Below, one piece after another: positions 16,398-25,992 of a stretch of 64,000 nt of DNA. Below the pieces are notes generated by a model. That model saw nothing but the letters and a program-made list of their open reading frames with translations, did not search any database and was not told the origin of the DNA. Position numbers and translations under genes: made by a program. The DNA is from Halorarius litoreus (GTDB lineage Archaea > Halobacteriota > Halobacteria > Halobacteriales > Haloarculaceae), in the NCBI RefSeq assembly GCF_024362405.1, contig NZ_CP101454.1, positions 496,001-560,000 of the forward strand. The letters are read 5' to 3'. The first letter of the stretch is position 1. Every line of letters begins with the position of its first letter.

Positions 16398-18341
16398 ATG
16401 GACGGCAACTGGCGCGAGGCAGAGCGCGCCTACGAGGACTACGTCACCCAGGAGGGGACGATACCGGAACTGTTCGAGGAGAGTGTTCGAAGACACGGTG
16501 ACAACGACGCCCAGTGGTACAAGGGGGGCGTCGTCGACCGCTCGCTGGCGGGCGTCGCGTTCGACCCTGCCCCGCCGGGCGAGTTCGCGTCGCTCACCTA
16601 CGACGAGCTACACGCCATCGTGCAGCGGCTCGCCGCGGGGTTTCGGGAGTTGGGCGTCGAGGCGGGCGACCGCGTCGGCATCCACGCGAACACGCGCCCG
16701 GAGTGGGCCCAGACCGACTTCGCGCTGCTCGCCGCGGGGGCGACCGTCACGACGGTCTACACCGAATCGTCGCCCCAGCGGGTCCAGTACCTGCTCTCTG
16801 ACCCCTCGGCGACGGGCGTCATATGCGGCTCGGGCAAACTGGCCGAAACTGTCCTCTCGGTGCGCGACGACCTCGACCTCTCGTTCGTCGTCGTGATGGA
16901 CGACTACGAGTCCGACCACGAGGACGTCTACATGCTCGCCGACGTGTACGAACTCGGTGAAGAAGCGGGCACCGACGACTACGACGACTGGGTCGCTGCG
17001 AGCGAGCCGAGCGACGTGGCGAGCATCATCTACACGTCGGGGACGACGGGCAAGCCGAAGGGCGTTCAGTTGACGCACCGCAACTTCCGGTCGAACGTTG
17101 CACAGGTCAGAAAGCGGTTCGGCCCCCGCCCCGACAAGGACGACGACCTGATGACCATCGACGCGGAGACGCGCGTCCTCTCGTTCCTCCCGCTCGCGCA
17201 CGTCTTCGAGCGCACGGCGGGCCACTTCTCGATGTTCGCCGCCGGCGGGACCGTCGCGTACGCCGAGTCGACCGATACGGTGGGTGAGGACCTGAAGCTC
17301 GTCGGACCGAACGGCGCGACCTCGGTCCCCCGGCTCTACGAGCGCGTCTACAGTCAGATCAAGGAGGAGGCGCCCGACGGTATCCAGGGTCGCATCTTCG
17401 AGTGGGCCATCGACGTAGCCCGCGACTACGGCGCGGTGAAGCGCGAGCCCGAGGACGCCGGCACGCTCCTGAAGGCGAAACACGCCGTCGCCGACCGGCT
17501 CGTCTTCTCACAGATTCGCGAGGAGCTCGGCGGCAACATCGACGCGTTCATCTCGGGTGGGGGGTCCATCCCGCGGGAACTCACCGAGCTGTTCGACGGC
17601 ATGGGGATGCCCATCAATCAGGGGTACGGGCTGACGGAGACCTCGCCCGTCGTGGCGACGAGTCCCGCCGAGGCACCGAAACACGGCTCGCTCGGCCCGC
17701 CGGTGCCCGACACGCAGGTGAAACTCGACCCGTCGGTCGTCGACCCGGAGACGAAAGCGAGCGCCGACGGCGACATCGGCGAACTGCTCGTGCGGGGGCC
17801 GCAGGTGTTCGAGGGCTACCTGAACAAGCCGGAGGCGACCGCCGACGCGTTCGACGGGCCGTGGTTCCGCACTGGCGATATCATCGAGCAGGACGACGAC
17901 GGCTACCTCATCTACCGCGACCGGCTCAAGCAGCTCGTCGTGCTCGACACGGGGAAGAACGTCGCGCCCCAGCCCATCGAGGACGACCTCGTCGCCACCG
18001 ACCTCATCGACCAGGCCATGCTGCTCGGTGACGACGAGAAGTTCCTCGGCGCGCTCATCGTGCCGGACGTGGAGGCGCTCCGGCGGCGGGCCGAGAAGAA
18101 GGGCGTCTCGCTGCCCGACGACCGCGCCGCGCTCGTGGCCGACGACCGCGTCCGAGAGTGGCTCGACGAGACGGTCGACGAGGTGAACGCGACGCTCGAC
18201 AAACACGAGCGGGTCCGCGGCTTCAGACTGGTGGCCGAGGAGTGGACCGCCGACAACGAAATGTTGACGCCGTCGATGAAGAAGAAGCGCCGCGTCCTCC
18301 GCGAGGAGTACGCCGACGAGATCGCCGAACTGTACGGCTGA
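16398..18341 (+). CDS. Long-chain acyl-CoA synthetase (AMP-forming)
   Basis: The 647-residue adenylate-forming enzyme shows the P-loop YTSGTTGKPKGV near 212-223, the A5 region GYGLTETSPVV near 412 and the hinge motif YRDRLKQLVVLDTGKNVAP near 510-530. It lacks a membrane segment. It should activate fatty acids to acyl-CoA with ATP, feeding beta-oxidation or lipid turnover. Its length and central insert are those of the long (FAA1/LC-FACS) type and not short acetyl-CoA synthetases. The neighbours (divergent HTH_10 regulator, acyl-CoA dehydrogenase at 19155) fit fatty-acid metabolism. Confidence 0.92.
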   Translation: MDGNWREAERAYEDYVTQEGTIPELFEESVRRHGDNDAQWYKGGVVDRSLAGVAFDPAPPGEFASLTYDELHAIVQRLAAGFRELGVEAGDRVGIHANTRPEWAQTDFALLAAGATVTTVYTESSPQRVQYLLSDPSATGVICGSGKLAETVLSVRDDLDLSFVVVMDDYESDHEDVYMLADVYELGEEAGTDDYDDWVAASEPSDVASIIYTSGTTGKPKGVQLTHRNFRSNVAQVRKRFGPRPDKDDDLMTIDAETRVLSFLPLAHVFERTAGHFSMFAAGGTVAYAESTDTVGEDLKLVGPNGATSVPRLYERVYSQIKEEAPDGIQGRIFEWAIDVARDYGAVKREPEDAGTLLKAKHAVADRLVFSQIREELGGNIDAFISGGGSIPRELTELFDGMGMPINQGYGLTETSPVVATSPAEAPKHGSLGPPVPDTQVKLDPSVVDPETKASADGDIGELLVRGPQVFEGYLNKPEATADAFDGPWFRTGDIIEQDDDGYLIYRDRLKQLVVLDTGKNVAPQPIEDDLVATDLIDQAMLLGDDEKFLGALIVPDVEALRRRAEKKGVSLPDDRAALVADDRVREWLDETVDEVNATLDKHERVRGFRLVAEEWTADNEMLTPSMKKKRRVLREEYADEIAELYG

Positions 18342-18405
18342 GCCGCCACGGCGACACGGACACGACTGTGCCGTCACCGAGACATGGTACGGCGCCGGAG
18401 CGCAC

Positions 18406-18414
18406 TATTTTAAG
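18406..18414 (+). promoter_or_regulatory. TATA-like box of the broken HTH_10 gene
   Basis: TATTTTAAG is centred about 31 bp before the ATG at 18441, so the promoter of the disrupted regulator looks intact. Confidence 0.5.
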
Positions 18415-18440
18415 CAGCAATCGGTCGTAATAAGTGGATT

Positions 18441-19094
18441 ATGGGTGTAATCACAGAGCCCACGATACCAGCCACCGGGTTCGACCTCGGACGCATCACC
18501 CAGGTCGGCGGTGGCGTGCACATCGAACTCGAGCGGGTCGTCCCGCTGGGGGGTGATGTGATGCCGTTCTTCCAGCGGGACGGACTTCGAAGCGTTCGAA
18601 GCCGAGGTGCGGGCCGACGAACTCGTCGAGGAACTGGTCGCCGTCGCCCGCGTCGGTGACCGCGTCCTCTACCACGTCACGTGGGGCGAGACCGCTCAGA
18701 ACCTCACCGAGATTCTGAGCGGGAGCAACGCGACCATCCTCGAAGCGCACGGCAACAGCCCGTGGCTGTTCCGCCTCCGCTTCAACGACCACCGAGGGCT
18801 CCGCGACTTTCACAACCGCTGTATGGACGAGGGCATCGAGTTCCACGTCGAGCGCATCTACCGCTCGAAGAGGACCAGGACGCCACCTACACGTTCGACC
18901 TCACGCCCGAGCAGCAGACGGCGCTCGTCGCCGCCGTCGAGGGTGGCTTCTTCGGCGTCCGCCGCGGCATCACCCTCACCGAGATCGCCGAAGACCTCAG
19001 CATCAGCCAGCAGGCCGCCTCCGAGCGCATCCGCCGGGCGGAGGACACGGTGCTCCGGGCAGTGTTGATGAACCGGTCTGCCGCGGACTTCTAA
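18441..19094 (+). pseudogene. HTH_10 regulator disrupted by two frameshifts
   Basis: Three consecutive frame segments together read as one HTH_10 regulator of the second haloarchaeal type. Segment one starts MGVITEPTIPATGFDLGRI and ends at ...GGDVMPFF (about 18570). Segment two continues GTDFEAFEAEVRADELVEE ... FHVERIYRS in the next frame (about 18571-18870). Segment three returns to the first frame with EEDQDATYTFDLTPEQQTALVAA ... ISQQAASERIRRAEDTVLRAV to the stop at 19094. The two shifts cancel each other. The promoter and start are intact. It is either a recent pseudogene or two base-call errors. Confidence 0.85.
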
Positions 19095-19154
19095 TATAAA
19101 CGGCCGCAGATTGCACGGGCAACGGTCGTGGGCCGTGGGTCGGACAGAGCAGGT

Positions 19155-20375
19155 ATGAGCGAGGCAGTGACCGACGAGCGCGACACCGAGCAGTTCCGCC
19201 AGGACCTCCGCGAGTACCTGAACGAGGAGATCGACCCCATCGTGGACGAGGCCGACGCGAACGGCCCGATGAGCCGCGAGGAACTCCTCGGGTACCTGAA
19301 CGACCTCCGCGAACTCGGCGTCGGATTCGACCCCGAAACGGCGCCCCGATACTTCGGCGACCTGCCGCGGTTCGCGGTCGCGAGTGAAGAGATTTCCCGG
19401 GTGTGGCCCTCGCTGAACGTCGCCATCCAGATGTCGTTCCCCTCGCTGTTCGTCCGCTACGCGAGCGAGCAGACGCAGGCGACCGAACTCGACAAACTCC
19501 AGCGCGGCGAGTGTATCGGCTGTCTCGCCGTCACCGAGCCCGAGGGCGGATCGGACACGGCCCGACCGAACACGGTCGCCGAGAAGGACGGCGACGAGTA
19601 CGTCATCAACGGCGCGAAGACGTGGGTCGGCAACGGCGGCATCTGTGACGTGGCGCTCGTCGTCGCCCACGACGAGCAGATGGGTGCCTCCGACATGTTC
19701 CTCGTCTCTGCGGAGAACAGCCCGTTCGAGACGGAGACGCTCGACAAACTCGGGTGGAAGGGCGTCAACAACGCCACGATGTACTTCGACGACGTTCGGG
19801 TGCCAGAGGAGAACAAGCTGATGAACATCATCGCGAACGCGATGGCAGAGGGCGAGCAGATGACCGACATCGTCCCGTTCCCCGAGAGCGTCACGGACCT
19901 GTTCGCCACCCAGAAACCGCTCAACGCGACGTTCTCGTTCATGCGGACGGGGATGGCGTACATGGCCATCGGCATCATGGAGGCCGCCTTCGAAGAGGCC
20001 TGCGAGCGCGCGACCGACCGGGAGACGTTCGGCAAGCCCATCGGCAAACACCAACTGGTCCAGGAGAAGCTGTACGACATGAACGCCGACCTGGAGTGTG
20101 CCCGCGGCCTGGCACGGACGGCACGTGAGGCGCTCGAAGAGGGGTCGCTCGACGCCCGCCGACTCACCTCGCTCGCCAAGGGTCGCTGCTGTGAGCTGTC
20201 GAAGAACGTCACCGACGACGCCCTGCAGGTGTGGGGTGGCGAGGGCCTGAAGACCGAGAACCGACTCGAACGCTACTACCGCGACGCCCGTGTGATGACG
20301 ATTCCCGACGGGACGACGGAGATTCAGAAACTCATCGTCGGGAAGGAGCTGACCGGCGAGGCGGCGTACAAGTAG
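19155..20375 (+). CDS. Acyl-CoA dehydrogenase
   Basis: The 406-residue flavoenzyme has the N-terminal helical domain (to about 115) and a middle beta domain with CLAVTEPEGGSDTARPNT and KTWVGNGG. A C-terminal helical domain contains RETFGKPIGKHQLVQEKL and QVWGGEGLKTENRLERYYRDARVMTIPDGTTEIQ (about 34 residues). The latter places the usual catalytic-base region next to the substrate. It oxidises an acyl-CoA to the 2-enoyl-CoA, passing electrons to ETF. The ATG at 19155 is used; an AATATAAA box at 19092-19099 would also suit an in-frame GTG at 19128. Confidence 0.92.
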   Translation: MSEAVTDERDTEQFRQDLREYLNEEIDPIVDEADANGPMSREELLGYLNDLRELGVGFDPETAPRYFGDLPRFAVASEEISRVWPSLNVAIQMSFPSLFVRYASEQTQATELDKLQRGECIGCLAVTEPEGGSDTARPNTVAEKDGDEYVINGAKTWVGNGGICDVALVVAHDEQMGASDMFLVSAENSPFETETLDKLGWKGVNNATMYFDDVRVPEENKLMNIIANAMAEGEQMTDIVPFPESVTDLFATQKPLNATFSFMRTGMAYMAIGIMEAAFEEACERATDRETFGKPIGKHQLVQEKLYDMNADLECARGLARTAREALEEGSLDARRLTSLAKGRCCELSKNVTDDALQVWGGEGLKTENRLERYYRDARVMTIPDGTTEIQKLIVGKELTGEAAYK

Positions 20376-20457
20376 CGACCCCAGACCGGCGCCCCTCGAG
20401 TCGCGAGGTATCCCACCCAGGGCGTACGGATTTCTCGTCGGGCGTCCTTCTATCCGT

Positions 20458-21252
20458 ATGAGCACCCGTTCTCCCATCCCCGAGCGACTCTCCCCGCAAC
20501 GGCAGTTGACGGTCGACTACATGCGGATGGCCGGGCGACGGAGCAACGTCCACGGGCTCGTCGAGGTGGACGTGACCGAGGCACGGCGGCGCATCCAGGC
20601 CATCGAGGACGAGACGGGCGAGCAGCTCTCGTTCACCGCGTTCCTCGTGGCCGCGCTGGGCGCAGCCGTGGACGAGCACCCACACGTCCAGGCGTACCGT
20701 GACTGTCGGGGGCGGGTCCACCAGTTCGACGACGTCGACGTGAACGTCCTGGTCGAGCGACCCGTCGACGGCGAGCGCGTCGGCGTCCCCCACGTCGTGC
20801 GGGCCGCAAACCGGCGGTCGGTTCGGTCGATTCACGACGAGATTCGCCGGGTACAGACGACGCCCGATACGACCCCCCCGTCGCGGTGGCGCTCGCTGGC
20901 ATCGCGACTGCCCGGTGTGGTCCGGCGACAGCTGTGGCGGCTTCCGCAGCTGTTTCCCCGGCAGTGGACGCAACTCGCCGGCACGGTCGCCGTGACCTCC
21001 GTGGGGATGTTCGGGACGGGCAACGGCTGGGCCATCAGCCCGACGAACTACACGTTGCAACTGACCGTCGGTGGCATCGGAACGAAGCCGCACATCGTCG
21101 ACGGGGAACTCACGACTCGCGAGTATCTCAGTCTCACCGTGACGTTCGACCACGACGTCGTCGACGGTGCGCCCGCCGCCCGGTTCGTCCAGCGGCTGAC
21201 CGAACACGTGGAAGCCGCTCGCGGGCTCGACGAGCGGCACCGGGAGGAGTGA
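20458..21252 (+). CDS. Stand-alone E2 acyltransferase catalytic domain (2-oxoacid dehydrogenase family)
   Basis: The 264-residue protein contains only the trimer-forming catalytic domain of lipoamide acyltransferases. The active-site motif TFDHDVVDGAPAARF near 233-247 is complete, with its His and Asp. The strand region VTSVGMFGTGNGWAISPT matches the family. No lipoyl or E1/E3-binding domain precedes it, so it cannot act as a normal E2 by itself. It may be a free acyltransferase to CoA, or borrow a lipoyl domain from elsewhere. A TATA-like GGATTTC lies about 27 bp before the ATG. Confidence 0.85.
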   Translation: MSTRSPIPERLSPQRQLTVDYMRMAGRRSNVHGLVEVDVTEARRRIQAIEDETGEQLSFTAFLVAALGAAVDEHPHVQAYRDCRGRVHQFDDVDVNVLVERPVDGERVGVPHVVRAANRRSVRSIHDEIRRVQTTPDTTPPSRWRSLASRLPGVVRRQLWRLPQLFPRQWTQLAGTVAVTSVGMFGTGNGWAISPTNYTLQLTVGGIGTKPHIVDGELTTREYLSLTVTFDHDVVDGAPAARFVQRLTEHVEAARGLDERHREE

Positions 21253-21339
21253 ACGGACGGCAACAACGTATTGTCACACAAGCACGTCACCCCCGACAAT
21301 GTCGCGGACACGTGCCCCCCACTACAGGGGCGGTCGGTG

Positions 21340-24063
21340 ATGCGCACGACACCGTCCACCGTCGAACAAGGCTCGACCGACGAGCAGCGACCCTGGCACG
21401 CGGTCGACGCCGAGGACGTGTACGATCGGCTCGACACCGGCCCGGACGGGCTCTCGAGCGACGAGGCCGCCCGACGACTCAAGGAGCACGGCCCCAACGA
21501 ACTCCACGACGGCGAGGAGGTCTCGGCGCTCCGGCTGTTCCTCTCGCAGTTCACCAACCTGCTCGTGGGGCTGCTGGTCCTCGCGGCGGGGCTGTCGCTC
21601 GCGGTCGGCCTGCTCCCTGGCCAGGAACCGGAGTACGTCGACGCGGTGCTCATCACGCTCATCTTGCTGGGCAACGGTGTGTTCGGGTTCGTCCAGGACT
21701 ACCGGGCCGCGCAGTCGCTCGCCGCACTTCGTGACCGCTCAGCGCCCGATGCGACGGTCGTCCGCGACGGCGACCGGACGCGCATCGACGCCCGCGAGGT
21801 CGTCCCCGGCGACGTCGTGGTCCTCGAGCAGGGCGACGCGGTGCCGGCGGACGCTCGACTCGTCGAGAGTCACAGCCTCACGACCGACGAGTCCGCGCTC
21901 ACCGGCGAGTCCGCGAGCGTCACGAAGACGGCCGAGCCGCTCGACCCCGACACGCCGCTCGCCGAGCGGGCGAACTGCGCCTACATGAACACCGCCGCCG
22001 TCTACGGCCGGGGGCGAGCGGTGGTGGTCGCGACGGGGATGGACACCGAGGTCGGCGACATCGCCACCCAGCTCGCGACCGCCGAGGACCGCGAGACACC
22101 GTTCACCGCGGACATCGACCGGCTGGGCCGTCGCATCGGGCTCGGCGTCGTCGCCGTCATCCTCGTGCTCGCGGCGGTCCAGTTGCTGTTCACGAACGCG
22201 GCACCGCTGTCGGTCGCGCTCGTCGCCATCACGCTCGCCGTCGCCGCCGTGCCCGAGGGGCTCCCGGCGGTCGTGACGCTCACGCTCGCGCTCGGGGCCC
22301 GACAGATGTACCGGAAGAACGCGCTCGTCCGGACGCTCCCCGTGGTCGAGAGCCTCGGCGCCGTCGACGTCGTCGTCACGGACAAGACCGGCACTCTGAC
22401 CGAGAACCGCATGACCGTCCGGCGGCTCTGGTTCGGCGGTCGCGTCTACGAGCGCGACGACGACGGGCTCAGCCGTGACGGCGACCCCGTCGACCCGTCG
22501 GCGCTCGACCCACTCCTCCGGTGTGGCGTCGTCTGTAACGACGCCGAGGCGACGACCGACGGCTACCAGGGCGACCCCACCGAGATCGCCCTGCTCGACG
22601 CGGGCCGTACCGCCGGTGTCGACCCCGTCGGGACTCGCCTCGCAGAAGTACCGTTCTCCTCGGAGCGCAAGCTGATGACCGTCGTCGTCGACGGCGACCC
22701 GGCGGCGTCTCGGGACGGCGAGCCGACGGCCTACACCAAGGGCGCGCCCGAGGAGGTGCTCGCACGGTGCACCCACGCGCTCGACGACGGCGAGGTGGTC
22801 GCGCTCACCGACGAGCGGCGGGCGGCGATTCGCGACGCCGTCGAGGCGTTCGCGGGCGATGCGCTCCGCGTGCTGGCGTTCGCCCGCAAGCGGGGTGTCG
22901 ACCCCGCGAGCGACGACGAGAGTCTGGAGTCCGAGCTGACGTTTCTCGGCCTCCAGGGGATGCTCGACCCGCCGCGCGAGGAGGTGCCCGACGCGGTCGC
23001 AGACTGTCGGCGTGCGGGCATCAGGGTCGTCATGGCGACCGGCGACAACCTCGCGACGGCAGCGGCCGTGGGCCGGGAGATCGGCTTCGACCCGACAGGG
23101 GCGATGACGGGGCGCGACATCGACGACCGCTCGGACGCCCAACTCCGCGAGACCGTGGAGGACGTCGAGGTGTTCGCCCGGGTCGCCCCGGTCCACAAAG
23201 TCCGCATCCTCGAGGCGCTCCAGGCGAACGGCCACCGGGTCGCGATGACTGGCGACGGGGTGAACGACGCGCCCGCGCTCCGGAACGCCGACGTGGGTAT
23301 CGCGATGGGCCAGCGCGGGACCGACGTGGCGAAACAGGCGTCGGACATCGTCCTCGTCGACGACAACTTCGCGAGCATCCGCGACGCCGTCGCGGAGGGC
23401 CGCCGCGTGTTCGACAACGTCCGCACCTTCGTCAACTACCTGCTGTCGGCGAACGCGGGCGAGGTGCTCGTCGTGTTCGTCGGCGTGCTCGTCGGGAGCT
23501 TCCTGTTTCCCGACCTGTTCGGCGGGGCGGCGTCGGCGCTCGTGTTGACGCCCGTGATGCTGCTGTGGATCAACCTCGTCACCGACGGGCTCCCGGCGCT
23601 GGCGCTTTCCGCCGACCCGACGGCCGCCGGCACGATGGAGCGCCCGCCGAGAGACGGCGACGAGCCGGTCATCGACCGCCGGATGGCCGCCTCGGTGCTC
23701 GGCATCGGCGGCCTGATGACGGTCACGGGGCTGGGGCTGTTCTTCACGACGCTCGCGGCGACCCGCGAGCCGGTCGTCGCCCAGACGACGCTGTTCACGT
23801 TCCTCGTGGTCATCGAACTCGTGCGCATCGCCGTCATCCGGGCACGCCACGGCCAGCGGCTGCTGTCGAACCCCTGGCTCGTCGGCGCGGTCGCCGTGAC
23901 GCTCGCGCTCCAGCTCGCGGTCGTCTACACGCCGCTCAACACCTTCTTCTCGGTTGTTCCGCTGAGCGTCGCCCAGTGGAGCGGCATCGCCGTCGGCTTC
24001 CTCGCGTTCCTCGCCGCGGCGCTCGCGCTCGGCCGGGGGCTCGACGCCGTGTTCACTCGCTGA
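21340..24063 (+). CDS. P-type Ca2+-transporting ATPase (P2 family)
   Basis: The 907-residue pump has all P2-ATPase parts: actuator loop [10 protein letters not shown], phosphorylation site DKTGTLT near 350, nucleotide-binding domain ([13 protein letters not shown]) and hinge [12 protein letters not shown]. The ion-site residues of SERCA-type pumps are kept. They are the Glu in VPEGLP (M4), Asn and Glu in SANAGEV (M5), and Asn, Thr and Asp in INLVTDG (M6). This favours Ca2+ transport over Na+/K+, though it is an inference. The ATG at 21340 is the methionine next to the conserved start; an upstream in-frame extension lacks the family pattern. Confidence 0.9.
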   Translation: MRTTPSTVEQGSTDEQRPWHAVDAEDVYDRLDTGPDGLSSDEAARRLKEHGPNELHDGEEVSALRLFLSQFTNLLVGLLVLAAGLSLAVGLLPGQEPEYVDAVLITLILLGNGVFGFVQDYRAAQSLAALRDRSAPDATVVRDGDRTRIDAREVVPGDVVVLEQGDAVPADARLVESHSLTTDESALTGESASVTKTAEPLDPDTPLAERANCAYMNTAAVYGRGRAVVVATGMDTEVGDIATQLATAEDRETPFTADIDRLGRRIGLGVVAVILVLAAVQLLFTNAAPLSVALVAITLAVAAVPEGLPAVVTLTLALGARQMYRKNALVRTLPVVESLGAVDVVVTDKTGTLTENRMTVRRLWFGGRVYERDDDGLSRDGDPVDPSALDPLLRCGVVCNDAEATTDGYQGDPTEIALLDAGRTAGVDPVGTRLAEVPFSSERKLMTVVVDGDPAASRDGEPTAYTKGAPEEVLARCTHALDDGEVVALTDERRAAIRDAVEAFAGDALRVLAFARKRGVDPASDDESLESELTFLGLQGMLDPPREEVPDAVADCRRAGIRVVMATGDNLATAAAVGREIGFDPTGAMTGRDIDDRSDAQLRETVEDVEVFARVAPVHKVRILEALQANGHRVAMTGDGVNDAPALRNADVGIAMGQRGTDVAKQASDIVLVDDNFASIRDAVAEGRRVFDNVRTFVNYLLSANAGEVLVVFVGVLVGSFLFPDLFGGAASALVLTPVMLLWINLVTDGLPALALSADPTAAGTMERPPRDGDEPVIDRRMAASVLGIGGLMTVTGLGLFFTTLAATREPVVAQTTLFTFLVVIELVRIAVIRARHGQRLLSNPWLVGAVAVTLALQLAVVYTPLNTFFSVVPLSVAQWSGIAVGFLAFLAAALALGRGLDAVFTR

Positions 24064-24480
24064 TCAGGCGACCAGTACGGGTCGACCACCGTCGCGGACC
24101 ACCCGCTCGACGACGCTTCCGATGCGGCTGTCGTGGGTGCGACCGTGAAACCCCATTATCACGAGGTCGGCGTCGATATCGGTGGCTCGGGCGACGACCT
24201 CGTCGTGTGGAACGCCGTGCCGGAGCAGCGACTCGAACTGGACGCCCTGTGCCTCGGCGCGGTCCGCCACCGCGTCGAGCAGGCGGTGGCCCTCGTCTTC
24301 CACCTCGTCGACGACGAGTTCGACGCTGGAGAGCGCCGGCTCGCCGAAGCTCCGCGTGTCGACGACGAATAGCGCGTGGACCGTGGCGTCGTACTGCTGG
24401 GCGAGGTCGAAGGCGTGTTCGACCGCGCGGTTCGCCCCGTCGCTCCCGTCGTACGGGACGAGAATGGTGTCGTAGCGCAT
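24064..24480 (-). CDS. Universal stress protein (UspA family)
   Basis: The 138-residue protein begins MRYDTILVPYDGSDGANRAVEHA and ends with the ATP-binding signature GFHGRTHDSRIGSVVERVV (G-2x-G-9x-G-S). It is therefore an ATP-binding type UspA. It probably acts as a cytoplasmic stress or signalling protein. Its stop codon abuts the stop of the P-type ATPase with no spacing, so the two genes are convergent and their transcripts overlap. Confidence 0.92.
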   Translation of the reverse strand: MRYDTILVPYDGSDGANRAVEHAFDLAQQYDATVHALFVVDTRSFGEPALSSVELVVDEVEDEGHRLLDAVADRAEAQGVQFESLLRHGVPHDEVVARATDIDADLVIMGFHGRTHDSRIGSVVERVVRDGGRPVLVA

Positions 24481-24570
24481 CGGGGAGAGTCCGCGCGAGA
24501 GGCGGATAGTTAGCAGTCGGTTACTCGCTGTAGCACCGGATTACCGGCGGGTAGGGCGGGCCACCCCGGC

Positions 24571-25071
24571 TCAGAACGCCTCGTCGACGAACGTCGCGTC
24601 GAGCTGCGTGGAGATTTCCGTCAGGCGAGCCGCCGACCCCGAGTGCTGGAGGATCTTCTGCATGTCGCCCTCCAGCTCGAACTGGCCGGACATCATCCCG
24701 TCGATGGCGCCGATGTTGCCCGAGACGAGGTCCTTCCAGACGTCGAACGTCGCGCTCATGACGAAGCCGTACTCCACGTCCTCCAGACTGGCGATGAACT
24801 CCGCGCTGGTGCACGTTCCCCCTTCGAGCCCGAGCAGCGCGTAGCCCGTGCCCGTCTCCTCGTCGACGTACTCCTCGAGTTCGGCACGGAGTTCCTCGGG
24901 CAGCGCGTCGTAGTCGAGCTCGTCGAGCGGCATGTCGGTCATCTCGAACACGAGGTCGCCGTTGAACCCGACGCCCCAGTCGGACGCCATCTCGGCGTAC
25001 TCGTCGTCGGCGTTGATGCGCTCGCGATACTCGGTGAACCAGGCCTGACTCGGAAAGAGGAGGTCGGTCAT
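24571..25071 (-). CDS. SCP-2 sterol-transfer family protein
   Basis: The 166-residue protein starts MTDLLFPSQAWFTEYRERINADDEYAE. It shows the SCP-2 pattern of a beta sheet with GFNGDLVFEMTD and a C-terminal helix (SGQFELEGDMQKILQHSGSAARLTEI). Such proteins bind lipids or acyl-CoA; a DUF-like haloarchaeal subgroup is common near acyl-CoA enzymes. The ATG at 25071 was preferred to one nine codons upstream because the upstream residues are not part of the fold. It lies near the HTH_10 regulator, with about 100 bp between. Confidence 0.8.
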   Translation of the reverse strand: MTDLLFPSQAWFTEYRERINADDEYAEMASDWGVGFNGDLVFEMTDMPLDELDYDALPEELRAELEEYVDEETGTGYALLGLEGGTCTSAEFIASLEDVEYGFVMSATFDVWKDLVSGNIGAIDGMMSGQFELEGDMQKILQHSGSAARLTEISTQLDATFVDEAF

Positions 25072-25171
25072 ACGTTCCCACACATCGACCCGTCGCACCT
25101 GACACTTCTCCCGCCGTTGTGCGGGTCATTTAATAGCAGCAGGCCGTCGTGTGCCGGTCGATGGCGCCCGT

Positions 25172-25855
25172 TCAGCTGTGCTCCCACCCGCTCGTGAACC
25201 GCGCCGGTGCGAGCGTCGACAGCGCCCGGGCCTCGATTTTGCGGAGGTGTTCGCCGACCGTACTCCGCGCGACCCCCAGTTCCTCGGCGAGTTCTTCGTG
25301 GGTCGTTCGTCGCGGCACTTCGTAGTAGCCGAGTTCCATCGCCGCGACGAACGTGTCTCGCTGCCGGGGCGTGAGGCTCGCGAAGAAATCCTCCTCGGGG
25401 CGGGGTTCGTACTCGCCGAACCGTTCGAGGTGGACGTCGAGTTCGTCGGGAACGGCGGCGACGGCATCGCCGATGGCCTTGTCGCTCCCGATGACGGTTA
25501 TCTGGACACCACCACCGGAGAGACACTCGATGGGGGTGCGGACGACGATGGCCTCGCGGCGGGCGATACGCAGCAACGCCTCGATTACCGGTGTGGCGTC
25601 GAGGTGGATGAACGACAGCGCGCTGTCGGTGCCGACGCGGTGGACCGCGAGGTCGTGAACCGACGGGTGCGAGCGGGTAATCTCCTCGGCGCGGTCGATG
25701 TCGCCGTCGACCCGATACAGGACGGTGCAGGTGCCGTCGTCGAGCAGGCTGATGGCCTCGATGGAGCGTCGTCGAACGGACGGCTCCTCCGCGACGGCCT
25801 TGTCGACCGGGTGGAACCCCTCGGGCGGGGCCGCGGCGAAGATGGCCTGACGCAT
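25172..25855 (-). CDS. HTH_10 (bacterio-opsin activator-type) transcription regulator
   Basis: The 227-residue regulator has an N-terminal alpha-beta sensor domain (MRQAIFAAAPPEGFHPVDKAV). The C-terminal HTH_10 domain has LTPRQRDTFVAAMELGYYEVPR and recognition helix ARSTVGEHLRKIEARAL. An ATATAAT box at 25878-25884 is centred 26 bp before the ATG at 25855, which excludes the in-frame GTG at 25870 from a leaderless transcript. It is divergent from the R2-like oxidase gene (starts 137 bp apart) and may regulate it. Confidence 0.87.
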   Translation of the reverse strand: MRQAIFAAAPPEGFHPVDKAVAEEPSVRRRSIEAISLLDDGTCTVLYRVDGDIDRAEEITRSHPSVHDLAVHRVGTDSALSFIHLDATPVIEALLRIARREAIVVRTPIECLSGGGVQITVIGSDKAIGDAVAAVPDELDVHLERFGEYEPRPEEDFFASLTPRQRDTFVAAMELGYYEVPRRTTHEELAEELGVARSTVGEHLRKIEARALSTLAPARFTSGWEHS

Positions 25856-25877
25856 ACCGGAACTGTCCACGCGCCCG

Positions 25878-25884
25878 ATATAAT
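25878..25884 (-). promoter_or_regulatory. TATA box of the HTH_10 regulator at 25172
   Basis: ATATAAT on the + strand (ATTATAT on the coding strand) is centred 26 bp before the ATG at 25855. Confidence 0.55.
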
Positions 25885-25992
25885 CCTGCCGCCGTCGGCC
25901 GCGACGGCGACCGGCAATCACCTGGTCACTTATACGACCCGCCGAACGGCGGCGACACCGACAATGGGATATGCTGACATGGTACGGCTGGC

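Noticed and set aside
21739..23850. 703-residue antisense open frame within the P-type ATPase gene
   Set aside because: It is a shadow with Arg/His/Val bias; the + strand has every P-type ATPase motif.
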